From: Bacteroidales bacterium UBA5833
GTDB lineage: Bacteria > Bacteroidota > Bacteroidia > Bacteroidales > Lentimicrobiaceae
Length of the DNA: 64,000 nucleotides
NCBI GenBank assembly: GCA_002433025.1
Contig: DJGZ01000068.1
Span: forward strand, 56,563-120,562
Direction of reading: 5' to 3'
The notes under the pieces were generated by a model. The model searched no databases. It was not told the DNA's origin and saw only the letters and a program-made list of their open reading frames with translations. Position numbers and translations under genes: made by a program. Of the stretch, positions 44,262-53,248 are shown piece after piece. Position 1 is the first letter of the stretch. Every line of letters starts with the position of its first letter.

Positions 44262-45794
44262 CTAATATGGGGGTTCATGGTCCTCATCCATATCATTCAT
44301 TTTGGATTGAATGGTAAGTGTGTTGATGCCATTTTCGAATTTGCCGTTGGGTGCCAGCGCTCCTGAAATATCGAAGTCGCCGGGTTCGGGGTCGGTAAAC
44401 TTTGCATATTTGCTGATAAACCTCAGGGGCACATCTTTCAGTGCGCCATTACGGTGTTTGGCAATGCTGATTTCAGCATGGCCGGCCAGGCTGGCGCCGC
44501 CCTCATCCACATTCTGATTATAGTATTCAGGCCTGTAAATAAATACAACCATATCAGCATCCTGCTCAATAGCGCCGGATTCACGGAGATCGGACAACAG
44601 CGGCTTTTTGTTGGGCCTTTGCTCAACGGAGCGGTTCAACTGTGAAAGCGCAATAACCGGAATATTAAGCTCTTTTGCAAGGCTTTTCAAAGATCTTGAA
44701 ATTGTGCTGATTTCCTGTTCACGGTTTCCGCTGCTGCGGTCGATGCCGGCCGACATAAGTTGTATATAGTCGATAACCACCATCTGTATGTCATGCTGGG
44801 CTTTCAGCCTTCGGCACTTCGCCCGGAGTTCGAAAACCGAAAGGGAAGGGGTGTCGTCAATGTAAAGCGGTGCATCAATCAGTGCACTGATTTTGGCATT
44901 CAATTGCTCCCATTCATAGTTTTCGAGATTGCCTTTTCTCAGTTTATCTCCCGGTAATTGCGCTTCAGCGGAGATAAGCCTGGTTACCAACTGAACCGAC
45001 GACATTTCAAGGGAGAAAACGGCTACCGCTTTTTTAAAATCCACTGCAACATTGCGGGCCATGGTAAGTACAAATGCAGTTTTACCCATACCGGGACGGG
45101 CGGCAACAATGATCAGGTCCGAGGGCTGCCATCCGGCGGTAACCCGGTCAAGTTCGGTAAACCCCGATGGTACACCACTGAATTGACCCGTCTGGTTTTT
45201 GGCATTTTCAATGCGTTTCACGGCATCGCGCACCAGCGATTGCATGTCGAGATAATTGCGTCTCATGTTGGTTTCTCCGACACTGAACAACTGATTCTCA
45301 GCCTTGTCCAATAGCTGGAAGACGTCCGTCGTGTCTTCATAGGCATCGTGGATGATCTCGGAAGAGATCCTGATCAGCTCGCGTTGAATGAATTTCTGCA
45401 GAATAATGCGTGCGTGAAATTCCGTGTTTGAGGCGGAAGCAACCCTGTTGGTAAGCTGGGCAATATAAAAAGGCCCTCCGGCGCTTTCGAGCTCACCGGT
45501 AAATTTCAGTTCATTGGTGACAGTCAGTATGTCAATAGGCTCTCCTTTGGCAAAAAGCCGGGTAATGGCCATGAAAATAATCTGATGCGCCTCCTTGTAA
45601 AATGCATCCGGCCTGATTACGTCAATGATGGAGGCAAGGGCATCTTTCTCAAGCATAATGGCGCCAAGAACCGCCTCTTCAAGATCGGTAGCCTGCGGCG
45701 GAACCTTGCCATGTTCAAAGATTTCGTTCAGCGCTTTGGGTTTGTATTGCCTTTTTTTTCTGGTGTCGCCCACCATTTTGTCGTTCTCTTCCAT
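44262..45794 (-). CDS. dnaB: Replicative DNA helicase DnaB
   Basis: The 510-residue protein has the N-terminal DnaB domain beginning PPQATDLEEAVLGAIMLEKDAL. The RecA-like ATPase follows, with Walker A ARPGMGKTAF (about 230-240), FSLEMS, and Walker B MVVIDYIQLM. The ending KFENGINTLTIQSKM is a variable tail. It unwinds DNA at the replication fork. Length is in the normal range. It is transcribed away from the TlpA-like gene, with about 190 bp between the starts. Confidence 0.97.
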   Translation of the reverse strand: MEENDKMVGDTRKKRQYKPKALNEIFEHGKVPPQATDLEEAVLGAIMLEKDALASIIDVIRPDAFYKEAHQIIFMAITRLFAKGEPIDILTVTNELKFTGELESAGGPFYIAQLTNRVASASNTEFHARIILQKFIQRELIRISSEIIHDAYEDTTDVFQLLDKAENQLFSVGETNMRRNYLDMQSLVRDAVKRIENAKNQTGQFSGVPSGFTELDRVTAGWQPSDLIIVAARPGMGKTAFVLTMARNVAVDFKKAVAVFSLEMSSVQLVTRLISAEAQLPGDKLRKGNLENYEWEQLNAKISALIDAPLYIDDTPSLSVFELRAKCRRLKAQHDIQMVVIDYIQLMSAGIDRSSGNREQEISTISRSLKSLAKELNIPVIALSQLNRSVEQRPNKKPLLSDLRESGAIEQDADMVVFIYRPEYYNQNVDEGGASLAGHAEISIAKHRNGALKDVPLRFISKYAKFTDPEPGDFDISGALAPNGKFENGINTLTIQSKMNDMDEDHEPPY

Positions 45795-45894
45795 AATTCA
45801 AAATTATAAAATACTGTCCAGCCTGCAGACCCCTTTGCGTGATTTAGTTATTAACAAAGAATCAAATTGTGTATGTGGCAGATAAACAATCTTA

Positions 45895-45902
45895 TACATT
45901 TG
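45895..45902 (+). promoter_or_regulatory. -7 box upstream of the TlpA-like gene
   Basis: TACATTTG is an exact TAnnTTTG match in the intergenic space between divergent dnaB and the thioredoxin gene, 84 bp before the chosen ATG. No TTTG box at 17-20 bp. Confidence 0.33.
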
Positions 45903-45986
45903 TATTTCGGGTTGTGGCAGTAAGTGATAACAGCAATCATCATCTTTGAATATATTGATATATTTGCCTGCATTAATCGATGTGAT

Positions 45987-47105
45987 ATGGTACTCCGGAT
46001 AAGCAGATTACTCCTCTTGATTTTTGTAACAATCCTGTTCTCATCAGTAAACGGGCAAAATCCTGCAACGATCAGCGGGAAGCTTAAAGGTGATATAATT
46101 GCAGGTATTGCGTTAAGCATGTCCGATCCCCTTGTGATGGCATCAGTACCGTTAACAGCTACAACGGCTTCCGACGGTGTATTCGCCTTTGATTTGCAGG
46201 TAAACGAGCTAACCTTATACAAGCTTTCGATTGCGGCAGACAACTATATTTTTATATTTGTCAGGCCTGATGACCGGATCAGTCTGGAACTGAACAGGGA
46301 GCGGCTGGGCAGTCTACCCGTGGTGGAAGGTTCCCCGGATACCAGGATTCTTTATGATATAGCTGAAAAATCTGCCACTTTTGAAAGGAAGATGGATAGC
46401 CTTGGCAGACGCTATACTTCCTCGCAGGGGCAACCGGATTTTGCAGAAATAATGCCGGTAATCGAGCAGGAATACAATAAGCTGGAGCAGGGTAAGCGTG
46501 AAGTCCTGCGCAATCAGCTGATGGCCAATGCGGGCTCACCTGCCGCCCTGTTGCTTATTGAGAAACTGGATATAAGCGCTGATTTCGATGTTTATGACAG
46601 TGTAGCCAATGCTTCAGGCAGAAGCTATCCTTTCTTTAAACCTGCTGCTGACCTGAAGCAAAAAGTCGCCTTTGAGCGCAAACTGGCTACGGGAAATCCC
46701 GCCCCGGAAATATCACTCCCCGCGCCTGATGGTGTGGAAACAAAGCTTTCATCCCTCAGGGGGAAAGTGGTGCTGATCGATTTCTGGGCATCCTGGTGCA
46801 GCCCCTGCCGTAGGGAAAACCCGGAGGTTGTCAGAATTTATAACCGGTTCAGGGATAATGGATTTGAGGTGTTCGGCGTTTCGCTTGACAGGGACCGGGA
46901 TGCGTGGTTGAATGCGATTGAAAAGGACGGCCTTGTGTGGACCCAGGTAAGTGATCTTAAATACTGGCAGAGCCAGGCCGCCCAGGCCTATGGAGTAAAA
47001 TCGATCCCCCACACGGTACTGATTGACCGGGAAGGAAAAATTATTGCACGCCGCCTGCGCGGAAAAGCGCTCGAGCGCAAATTAGAAGAGGTTTTCGGTG
47101 ATTAA
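45987..47105 (+). CDS. TlpA-like thiol-disulfide oxidoreductase
   Basis: The 372-residue protein starts with a signal peptide (LLLLIFVTILFSSVNG, start taken at 45987 instead of 45924 on this basis). The N-terminal 210 residues resemble the DUF4369-type lead domain of Bacteroidota TlpA proteins, SGKLKGDIIAGIAL. The thioredoxin domain (about 235-370) has the active site WASWCSPCR and the cis-Pro IPHTVLIDREG. It probably reduces or exchanges disulfides in the periplasm, for instance during cytochrome c maturation. No cytochrome-maturation genes neighbour it here. Confidence 0.9.
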   Translation: MVLRISRLLLLIFVTILFSSVNGQNPATISGKLKGDIIAGIALSMSDPLVMASVPLTATTASDGVFAFDLQVNELTLYKLSIAADNYIFIFVRPDDRISLELNRERLGSLPVVEGSPDTRILYDIAEKSATFERKMDSLGRRYTSSQGQPDFAEIMPVIEQEYNKLEQGKREVLRNQLMANAGSPAALLLIEKLDISADFDVYDSVANASGRSYPFFKPAADLKQKVAFERKLATGNPAPEISLPAPDGVETKLSSLRGKVVLIDFWASWCSPCRRENPEVVRIYNRFRDNGFEVFGVSLDRDRDAWLNAIEKDGLVWTQVSDLKYWQSQAAQAYGVKSIPHTVLIDREGKIIARRLRGKALERKLEEVFGD

Positions 47106-47144
47106 TTGATGCAAACTGGGACGGAAGTTCCTATGCGGTCAGGC

Positions 47145-48578
47145 TCAGGTTTCATTATTGATGATATTTTTAAGGAAATGGTAAACTGACCGGCATGAAG
47201 CAACTTCTGCCGATAGGGCAGTTCCAAGTTCCTTCAGCGTATGTTCCCTGTTTTCTTCTCTTACTTCCATATATTTCACTCCGGCCATAGTCTGTGAAAT
47301 CATTGTCTGGTCAGCGCTTGTAAGATGCAGAAATGCTGCAATTTGGTTGATCCCGGCATCCGGAATAAGCCCGGGGCGGTAAAAATTTCCGGACAAAAAA
47401 ATCTCCTCTATATCAGTGAAGATGAATTTCTCCGTCATATCCTGATAATGCTGCCTGAGCGCGTTATTAACCCATTTGCCGCCGGAATAGGCGATCGTGC
47501 TGCCGTCAGATGCCAATTGCCCAAGCATTTTTCTTATCTGATAAACAGGGCTTTCGCCAGGCTCAGCAATAAAGGATCCTTCATTACCCTGAAAGTCATT
47601 CCAGGTAAAACCAACAATCATGGGGCCGAAAGGTCTGAACCCATCTACGACCGGAACCGCCGGGCGAACGATCAGAAACGCGGCAAAAACCGGCGTTCCT
47701 TTTCCGTCAATTACCTGCCTTATCCCTGAGGAGTCGAGAATATCCTTTCCTGTAAGGTGTGATGATAAAATGGCGGCATCATTTTCTTCAAGCAGGCCGG
47801 CAGGAATATCCTGAATGGTCAGATATCCGGCTGCAGCCAAACGCGCTCTTGTTTCGAAAGGAATTCCGGTAAGGGAATATACGGAATCCTTGTCTGTCTT
47901 TTTCCAGCAATGGCCGGTAAAATCACAGGGATAGGGTTTGTTGCAATGCAGTCCCGTAGGGATGGAAGGGGAATGTTTCAGAGACAGGGTTTCCCTGGAT
48001 TTTTCGATCTGGACGGTGATAAATGATCCCAATTCCCGAAGTTGTTCTGTTACTTCCTGAATGGAGAACAATTTATGAACGTCGGGGATTCCGTCCCGGA
48101 TAAAGTCAGGATTCAGGTGGATGATATTGAATGACTGCAGGTTCAGACCCGTGCCGGTAATAACATGATACTGCAATGCGGCATCGGTGATATAAGTTTC
48201 TGAGACAGAGGTTGAACTTTTAACTTCGTAGGCATGCCAGCCCTGTTCGTTTTTAACAAGGATATCGAGCAGGATGAGCACACTCTGGTGACTGAAAGCA
48301 GCCTCGTAGATTACCGGCGTCACTTCAGCAATAAGTTTACGGGTATTTTCAAGTGCTTTCGCGTATTGCGACGGGTGTCCGGGTGCACAGTTTTTACCCC
48401 CGGGAAACAACTGCCAGGCAAGTTTGCCAACTTCATGCCCTCTCCTGAACTTTGCCAGTTGCTCAGGAGTAAGCCTGTCGCGGAGAAATGGCCTGTGTTT
48501 GTTCAGGTATAGGGATTTCAGGCACTGTACGCCACGGATGAAGGTGGACTTGGAAAGTGTGTGCCCCTTTTCAGCCAA
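47145..48578 (-). CDS. DUF2779 family nuclease-like protein with degenerate exonuclease motif
   Basis: The 477 residues begin with a RecB/Cas4-like PD-(D/E)xK nuclease: Cys19, Asp105 in LLDILVK, Glu118 and Lys120 in YEVKSS, and Gln136 in ALQYHV. Cysteines 212, 218 and 224 would complete a Fe-S cluster with Cys19. After this comes the DUF2779 part, normally beginning with an FLDFET-type exonuclease motif. At that position (297-303) the sequence reads VFAAFLI, so the catalytic Asp and Glu are lost. The function is unknown, likely nucleic-acid related. It starts 5 bp after the FKBP gene on the same strand. Confidence 0.85.
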   Translation of the reverse strand: MAEKGHTLSKSTFIRGVQCLKSLYLNKHRPFLRDRLTPEQLAKFRRGHEVGKLAWQLFPGGKNCAPGHPSQYAKALENTRKLIAEVTPVIYEAAFSHQSVLILLDILVKNEQGWHAYEVKSSTSVSETYITDAALQYHVITGTGLNLQSFNIIHLNPDFIRDGIPDVHKLFSIQEVTEQLRELGSFITVQIEKSRETLSLKHSPSIPTGLHCNKPYPCDFTGHCWKKTDKDSVYSLTGIPFETRARLAAAGYLTIQDIPAGLLEENDAAILSSHLTGKDILDSSGIRQVIDGKGTPVFAAFLIVRPAVPVVDGFRPFGPMIVGFTWNDFQGNEGSFIAEPGESPVYQIRKMLGQLASDGSTIAYSGGKWVNNALRQHYQDMTEKFIFTDIEEIFLSGNFYRPGLIPDAGINQIAAFLHLTSADQTMISQTMAGVKYMEVREENREHTLKELGTALSAEVASCRSVYHFLKNIINNET

Positions 48579-48583
48579 AACCG

Positions 48584-49330
48584 TTATTGTTTTTCTATGG
48601 AAATCAGTTCCACTTCAAAAATAAGTACTGAACCTCCCGGGATCGGACCGGTTCCCCTGTCGCCATAGCCAAGATTTGACGGAATGTAGAACATGTATTT
48701 CGAGCCGGGTTTCATAAGCTGGACACCTTCGGTCCAGCCGGGGATGACGCCGTTGAGGGGGAACTTAATGGTTTCTCCCCGTTCTACAGATGAATCGAAA
48801 ACGGTTCCGTCAATCAATGATCCGGTGTAATGTACTTCAACAACATCTTCCGGCCTGGGATGTTCGCCTTCACCTTCAGTTATTACTTTATACTGCAGGC
48901 CGCTGGGGAGGGCAATTACGCCCGGCTGGCTTTTGTTCGAGGCAAGAAAAGCCTCACCTGCGACACGGGTCTCCGAGGCGGCAGCCTGTGACTTTTGTTG
49001 TTGTTTCATCATCATTTCCTGCTGAAAAGACATCATGATTTTTTCTGTAGCCTCCTCATTTATGATACTGTCTACTCCCCTCAGCCCATCTTTCAATCCC
49101 TGAAAGAGCAGCGCCTGGTTCACACTGATATCATTGGTCAGCATATTCTTGCCAATGTCCCTGCCAATAATATAACTGATTGAATCCTGTCTTGATGTCA
49201 TTGTGATCGCCTGCTCAGCGCCGGTTTTATCGTTTTTGTCTTTTTTGCCGGCTTTCTGGGCTGATACCGATAAACCTGATAATAGCGCGGAAATAAGAAG
49301 CATGGAGATGACTCCGTAGAATGTTTTCAT
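48584..49330 (-). CDS. FKBP-type peptidyl-prolyl isomerase, periplasmic
   Basis: The 248 residues have a signal peptide (MKTFYGVISMLLISALLSGLSVSA), an N-terminal dimerisation domain (about 45-120, SYIIGRDIGKNMLTNDI and LFQGLKDGLRG), a glutamine-rich helix, and a C-terminal FKBP domain (about 150-248) with VEVHYTGSLIDGTVFDSS, GVIPGWTEGVQLMKPGSK and FYIPSNLGYGDRG. It is a FkpA/Mip-like folding catalyst for exported proteins. The ATG at 49328-49330 is chosen because the signal peptide starts there and a -7 box lies just upstream. Its neighbour, 5 bp away, is the DUF2779 gene. Confidence 0.93.
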   Translation of the reverse strand: MKTFYGVISMLLISALLSGLSVSAQKAGKKDKNDKTGAEQAITMTSRQDSISYIIGRDIGKNMLTNDISVNQALLFQGLKDGLRGVDSIINEEATEKIMMSFQQEMMMKQQQKSQAAASETRVAGEAFLASNKSQPGVIALPSGLQYKVITEGEGEHPRPEDVVEVHYTGSLIDGTVFDSSVERGETIKFPLNGVIPGWTEGVQLMKPGSKYMFYIPSNLGYGDRGTGPIPGGSVLIFEVELISIEKQ

Positions 49331-49354
49331 TGAATTGGTTTTAAAATTAGGAAA

Positions 49355-49362
49355 CAAAAGTA
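49355..49362 (-). promoter_or_regulatory. -7 box upstream of the FKBP gene
   Basis: TACTTTTG on the minus strand is an exact TAnnTTTG match 24 bp before the chosen ATG, and it overlaps the alternative upstream ATG at 49357, which argues for the shorter protein. Confidence 0.4.
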
Positions 49363-49420
49363 AATATTCATCTGTCTCGGTTGTGCACTGAGATCAATAA
49401 TTATCAATTTTTAACGGTTT

Positions 49421-50131
49421 TCAGGTAAAAACAATGTCATCAGCCTCAATAAGCGGCATTCCTTTGTACCTGCGCAGGAGCTGTACAACAGCAACCACAT
49501 CTTTCTGACAATACTCCACAATCCTGGGAAGATTTTTTTCTTTCCAGTAAACACTGCCGACCTGGCTTCCGTCAATATCATCCTTTGGCGTAGGAACATT
49601 AAATACCATGGTAAGCAATGCAAGAGATGTATAGCTTTTATAATCCCCGAATTTCCACAGCTCCATGGTATCAAGGTGCTGCACCTCCCAGGGCTTGCGG
49701 CCGGCAATATCCAGCAGCACGGGTAGCCTGATGCCGTTGATCAGCATACGCCGGGCTATGTAAGGAAAATCAAACTCCTTGCCGTTGTGGGCGCATAAAA
49801 GCATATCGGGCTTACTGAAACTTTGATTCAATAAATCTGCAAAATCATTCAGCAACAATGCTTCATCATCCCCGGAAAAGGATTTGATCCTGAGTTTTCC
49901 ATTTCTGATAAATCCAACGGAAATACAGATGATTCTGCCGAATTCAGCATAAATACCGGCCCGTTCGTATTGGTTGCCGGCCGTTTCTCCCTGATCCGCA
50001 GCGGTAAGCCGTTGCGCCTTGTGATCCCATAGCTTCTTTATTTCTTCCGGAAGCATCTCATATTCCGGGTATTGGGAAACTGTTTCAATGTCGAGAAACA
50101 ATACTTTCTCAATGTTAACCTGATCAAGCAT
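49421..50131 (-). CDS. PolB-like DEDD 3'-5' exonuclease
   Basis: The 236 residues fit a DnaQ-fold exonuclease related to the exonuclease domain of family B DNA polymerases. Motif I is FLDIET (near residue 12), motif II LLCAHNGKEFDFPYIARR (about 110-127) and motif III YCQKDVVAVVQLL (about 210-222). All four acidic catalytic residues are present. It could trim DNA ends in repair or recombination. The ATG at 50129-50131 is chosen over 50155. It is on the same strand as FKBP and DUF2779 downstream, 90 bp before FKBP. Confidence 0.87.
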   Translation of the reverse strand: MLDQVNIEKVLFLDIETVSQYPEYEMLPEEIKKLWDHKAQRLTAADQGETAGNQYERAGIYAEFGRIICISVGFIRNGKLRIKSFSGDDEALLLNDFADLLNQSFSKPDMLLCAHNGKEFDFPYIARRMLINGIRLPVLLDIAGRKPWEVQHLDTMELWKFGDYKSYTSLALLTMVFNVPTPKDDIDGSQVGSVYWKEKNLPRIVEYCQKDVVAVVQLLRRYKGMPLIEADDIVFT

Positions 50132-50523
50132 AAATGTGTTTTTTATAACCAACAAAACTATTTTTTACGGACAACCGGATGGTAAATAATTACATATCCT
50201 GATAATGCATTTTCCGATGCTAAAGGTAGTAAAATCACGCCTGCAGTCAAAATTAAATTTCAGTTTGCGGGGTCTCCGGTTATGTAAAAGTTGTGTTTTC
50301 ACCTGTTGACACCACACATATCTGATAAGACCGGGTTGATTCACTGACCGGATGCAAAACCTGTGCACGGAATATTTGGTTTTATGTTGTTGTTTTGTAA
50401 AGATCCGGCAGTATATGCTTTTTCCTCGCTGGCAGCAAACCCGGAATTGATCCTGCTAACAAGTATGACGAAAAATCCGGAACTTTCCCGATTTGGTTTT
50501 GTTTTTTGAATTAGGTTTGAGGT
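50132..50523. other. Intergenic region with no recognised feature
   Basis: A 392-bp segment between divergent genes. A 67-residue minus-strand frame (50165-50368) has no signature, no plausible start context and is not counted. TAGGTTTG directly before the ATG at 50524 resembles a -7 box but leaves only 4 bp of leader, so I do not call it. Confidence 0.6.
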
Positions 50524-51828
50524 ATGAAAAAAGCGGATAATCTTATTTCCGGATTGATACTCCTGCTGATGTCAGTAATTGCTGCATGCAGCAATGGGGA
50601 TGATTTCGTAACTCCGCCTGAAATCAGCATCCGGCAGCCTTATGATGGCCGGGCATACGGTTTTGGTGATACCATACATCTGCAGGCAGAGCTGAGTCAT
50701 TATAAAACCATTCAGTATGCCAGGGTATCGATGGTCAGCGAAACTAATGTGCTGGTATTGCCCGCGCTGAATTTTAATGTGAATGAATCCAGTTATCTGC
50801 TCGCTGCTTCCATTCCGTTGGATGATCCCCAAATGGAGGATGGAACATATTATATGCAGGTCAGGGCGGGCGACGGTGAGTCGGAAATAGCTGAGTCAGT
50901 TATGGTGCAGTACTCAGCCCTGGAAAGGGCTTTGGTATCTGTGTTGTCAGTCAGCAAACTGTCATCTTCAGCATATGTTGTTTCCGGATTTCCGTTGGAT
51001 GGCCAGCCATCTGAACTTTTCAGGCTACAGGGAGACTACTCCGGGTCTGCAGTCAGTTCAGTAAACCGGCAGTTGTACACTGCAGGCAGGATTACCGGCA
51101 ATCTTCAGGCCTGGAACCTTGCGGAGAACAGGGCCGACTGGACGGTCCAGGCCATTGTAAATCCTCCAATGGAGTTTTTTTATCATCTCTGGTCTGATGA
51201 AAATGAAGTTTTTGTATCCGACCGCGACGGCTATATCAGGGGATATACAGCTGAAGGATTGGTATCTTTCAGAAGCCTGCCTTTCCCGGACGGGAAGTTT
51301 ACCGGATTTGTAAGGCTTAGAAACTGGCTGATTGCCGTATATGAACCTTTTAATGGTGTGTTGAGTGAACTGGTAGTTTTCAATTATCCCGGCGGAACCG
51401 TATTCAGGCAATTTCAGTTTCAGGGGAAAGCCGTGCATCTTGATCCGTATGACAATGAGGGGGTGCTGATTTTTGTAAATGGCGATGCAGCATCGGCCGT
51501 GTTTCATTACTCTGTTACTGAGAACACGATGGTAAAGCTCCGGACATTTCCATTTCATGACATCAGCAAGGTGACCGGGCTGTCAGGAGGGAACTGTTTT
51601 ATTGCTTCCGGAAACGATTTATGGTGGTACCGCCCTGCCACGGGTAGTACGGTCAGGTACCTTGCCTTAGATGAAATCAAGGCAGTGCAGTATGATGCAT
51701 TGTCGGGCAGGGTATTTGTTGCAGCAGGAAACAGTATAAAATCGTACCGGATTCCGGATCAGGTCAGCATTGCGACTGTGGCTGTGCAGGGTGAAACAGC
51801 AGACTTATTGTTACTCTACAACCGATAA
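50524..51828 (+). CDS. Lipoprotein with predicted beta-propeller, unknown function
   Basis: The 434 residues begin with a lipoprotein signal (ISGLILLLMSVIAAC, Cys22). An Ig-like domain (about 30-135) opens with PPEISIRQPYDGRAYGFGDTI. The rest has six to seven repeats of beta-strands, such as SSVNRQLYTAGRITGNLQAWNL, DGYIRGYTAEGLV, GGNCFIASGNDLWWYRPATG and SGRVFVAAGNSIKSYRIPD, as in a propeller. No catalytic residues are evident. It is 2 bp upstream of mnmD, so probably cotranscribed, although the functions appear unrelated. Confidence 0.75.
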   Translation: MKKADNLISGLILLLMSVIAACSNGDDFVTPPEISIRQPYDGRAYGFGDTIHLQAELSHYKTIQYARVSMVSETNVLVLPALNFNVNESSYLLAASIPLDDPQMEDGTYYMQVRAGDGESEIAESVMVQYSALERALVSVLSVSKLSSSAYVVSGFPLDGQPSELFRLQGDYSGSAVSSVNRQLYTAGRITGNLQAWNLAENRADWTVQAIVNPPMEFFYHLWSDENEVFVSDRDGYIRGYTAEGLVSFRSLPFPDGKFTGFVRLRNWLIAVYEPFNGVLSELVVFNYPGGTVFRQFQFQGKAVHLDPYDNEGVLIFVNGDAASAVFHYSVTENTMVKLRTFPFHDISKVTGLSGGNCFIASGNDLWWYRPATGSTVRYLALDEIKAVQYDALSGRVFVAAGNSIKSYRIPDQVSIATVAVQGETADLLLLYNR

Positions 51829-51830
51829 AG

Positions 51831-52514
51831 ATGGATAACAGATCAGCGCTGGTATTAACAGAGGATGGCTCTTATACATTGTTTAACAGGGTATTGGGTG
51901 AGCATTATCATTCCATCCACGGAGCGGTTCAGGAGTCACGGCATGTCTTTCTGGAGGCCGGATACAGATATATCTGTAGAAAATTCAGAGACATCAGTAT
52001 TCTAGAGGTTGGCTTCGGAACCGGCCTTAACGCTTTGCTGACCCTTGATGCGTCTGTTAAAACCGGCGTGAACACACGCTACCACGCCCTAGAGCCATTC
52101 CCCCCTGACTGGTCAGTTGTTGAAAAGATCAATTATTGCAGCCATGGCGGAATGGAGGGGTTTGCTGACGATTTCCGGAAGATGCATCAGGCTATGCCTG
52201 ATAAAGAAATCCTCTTGCGTGCAAATTTCACCTTCTCCCTGAGCAGAAGCCGGTTAGAAGATGCTGGTCCGCGATTGGGAAAATATAACCTGGTTTATTT
52301 TGATGCATTTTCTCCCGAAACGGCTCCGGAGCTATGGGAGCGGGGTATTTTCCGTAAACTCCGTTTGATTATGGATCAGGGAGGCGTATTGGTCACATAT
52401 TGTGCCAAGGGGCGGGTGCGAAGAATATTGCAGGAGGCGGGCTTTTCGGCGGAGCGACTGCCGGGCCCGCCGGGCAAACGGGAGATGCTCAGGGCGACAG
52501 CTAATGAGTTATAA
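51831..52514 (+). CDS. mnmD: MnmD, tRNA 5-methylaminomethyl-2-thiouridine methyltransferase
   Basis: The 227-residue protein is a stand-alone version of the methyltransferase half of MnmC. The start SALVLTEDGSYTLFNRVLGEHYHSIHGAVQESRHVF is characteristic of this family; the SAM-binding motif is ILEVGFGTGLNALL (about 56-69), followed later by VYFDAFSPETAPELW. It methylates the wobble uridine of certain tRNAs. The E. coli enzyme has a fused oxidase domain, absent here as usual for Bacteroidota. It lies 2 bp from the lipoprotein gene and 3 bp from the Nudix gene. Confidence 0.92.
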   Translation: MDNRSALVLTEDGSYTLFNRVLGEHYHSIHGAVQESRHVFLEAGYRYICRKFRDISILEVGFGTGLNALLTLDASVKTGVNTRYHALEPFPPDWSVVEKINYCSHGGMEGFADDFRKMHQAMPDKEILLRANFTFSLSRSRLEDAGPRLGKYNLVYFDAFSPETAPELWERGIFRKLRLIMDQGGVLVTYCAKGRVRRILQEAGFSAERLPGPPGKREMLRATANEL

Positions 52515-52517
52515 CAA

Positions 52518-52985
52518 ATGGAAAAGTGCAGGTTTAATATCCGCGTTTACGGTCTGATCGTTTTCGAAAACAGGTTACTGGTTACCGACGAATTCAGGCT
52601 TGGCATGTTTATGACAAAATTTCCGGGTGGCGGCCTTCATTTCGGGGAAGGAACGATTGATTGCCTGAAACGGGAATGCCGGGAGGAATTGAAGCAGGAA
52701 GTGCTTATCCTCAGGCATTTCTACACAACTGATTATTTTCAGCCTTCGCATTTTCTGCCTGAAGTCAGTCAGATTATCAATGTTTATTATCTGGCAGGTT
52801 TACAGGGTATTCCGGTTTTTCCTGTCACGGATAAAGCATTTGAACTTGATGCAGTGGATGGAGCACAGGCATTCCGGTGGATTGATCCATACAAAATTGA
52901 ACCGGGGTTATTTACATTGCCGGTCGACAGGGTTGTTGCAGGGCTGATCCGCGAAAATCCCGGGCGGTTATTTGATCCTGAATGA
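52518..52985 (+). CDS. Nudix hydrolase
   Basis: The 155-residue protein has an intact Nudix box, GGLHFGEGTIDCLKRECREELKQEV (about 36-60), matching GX5EX7REUXEEXGU. It follows the start FNIRVYGLIVFENRLLVTDE. The substrate is a nucleoside diphosphate linked to another moiety, not determined. It is 3 bp downstream of mnmD, likely cotranscribed. Its 3-prime end overlaps the convergent acylphosphatase gene by 18 bp. Confidence 0.9.
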   Translation: MEKCRFNIRVYGLIVFENRLLVTDEFRLGMFMTKFPGGGLHFGEGTIDCLKRECREELKQEVLILRHFYTTDYFQPSHFLPEVSQIINVYYLAGLQGIPVFPVTDKAFELDAVDGAQAFRWIDPYKIEPGLFTLPVDRVVAGLIRENPGRLFDPE

Positions 52986-53246
52986 AGAATAATTCATCAG
53001 TGTGCCTTCAAATTTCCTGAAGTCAGTAACAATTGCCCGGGCAGGGCCCGCTTTGCATAATCGGATAAATACATCAAGATGTTCCTGCGCTCCTTCGGCT
53101 TCAATATAAACGGATCCGTCGGCTTCATTGCTCACGTAACCTGTGATCCCGCTCTTAAGTGCCATTTCCCTTGTGTAATAGCGGAATCCCACACCCTGAA
53201 CCCTTCCATATACCCGGATAATGATATTTTTTGTCATGGCTGACAC
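52968..53246 (-). CDS. acyP: Acylphosphatase
   Basis: The 92-residue protein has the acylphosphatase signature GRVQGVGFRYYTREMA with the catalytic Arg22 and, later, GYVSNEADGSVYIEAEG with Asn40. It hydrolyses acyl phosphates such as acetyl phosphate. Length is as expected; the ATG at 53235-53237 gives MTKNIIIRVYG and is an alternative start. The stop overlaps the Nudix gene by 18 bp in convergent orientation. The preceding gene on the same strand ends 2 bp upstream. Confidence 0.93.
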   Translation of the reverse strand: MSAMTKNIIIRVYGRVQGVGFRYYTREMALKSGITGYVSNEADGSVYIEAEGAQEHLDVFIRLCKAGPARAIVTDFRKFEGTLMNYSSFRIK

Positions 53247-53248
53247 AC

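Noticed and set aside
45799..45806. TAATTTTG box before dnaB
   Set aside because: It lies only 4 bp from the ATG, too near for a normal leader, with no -33 box.
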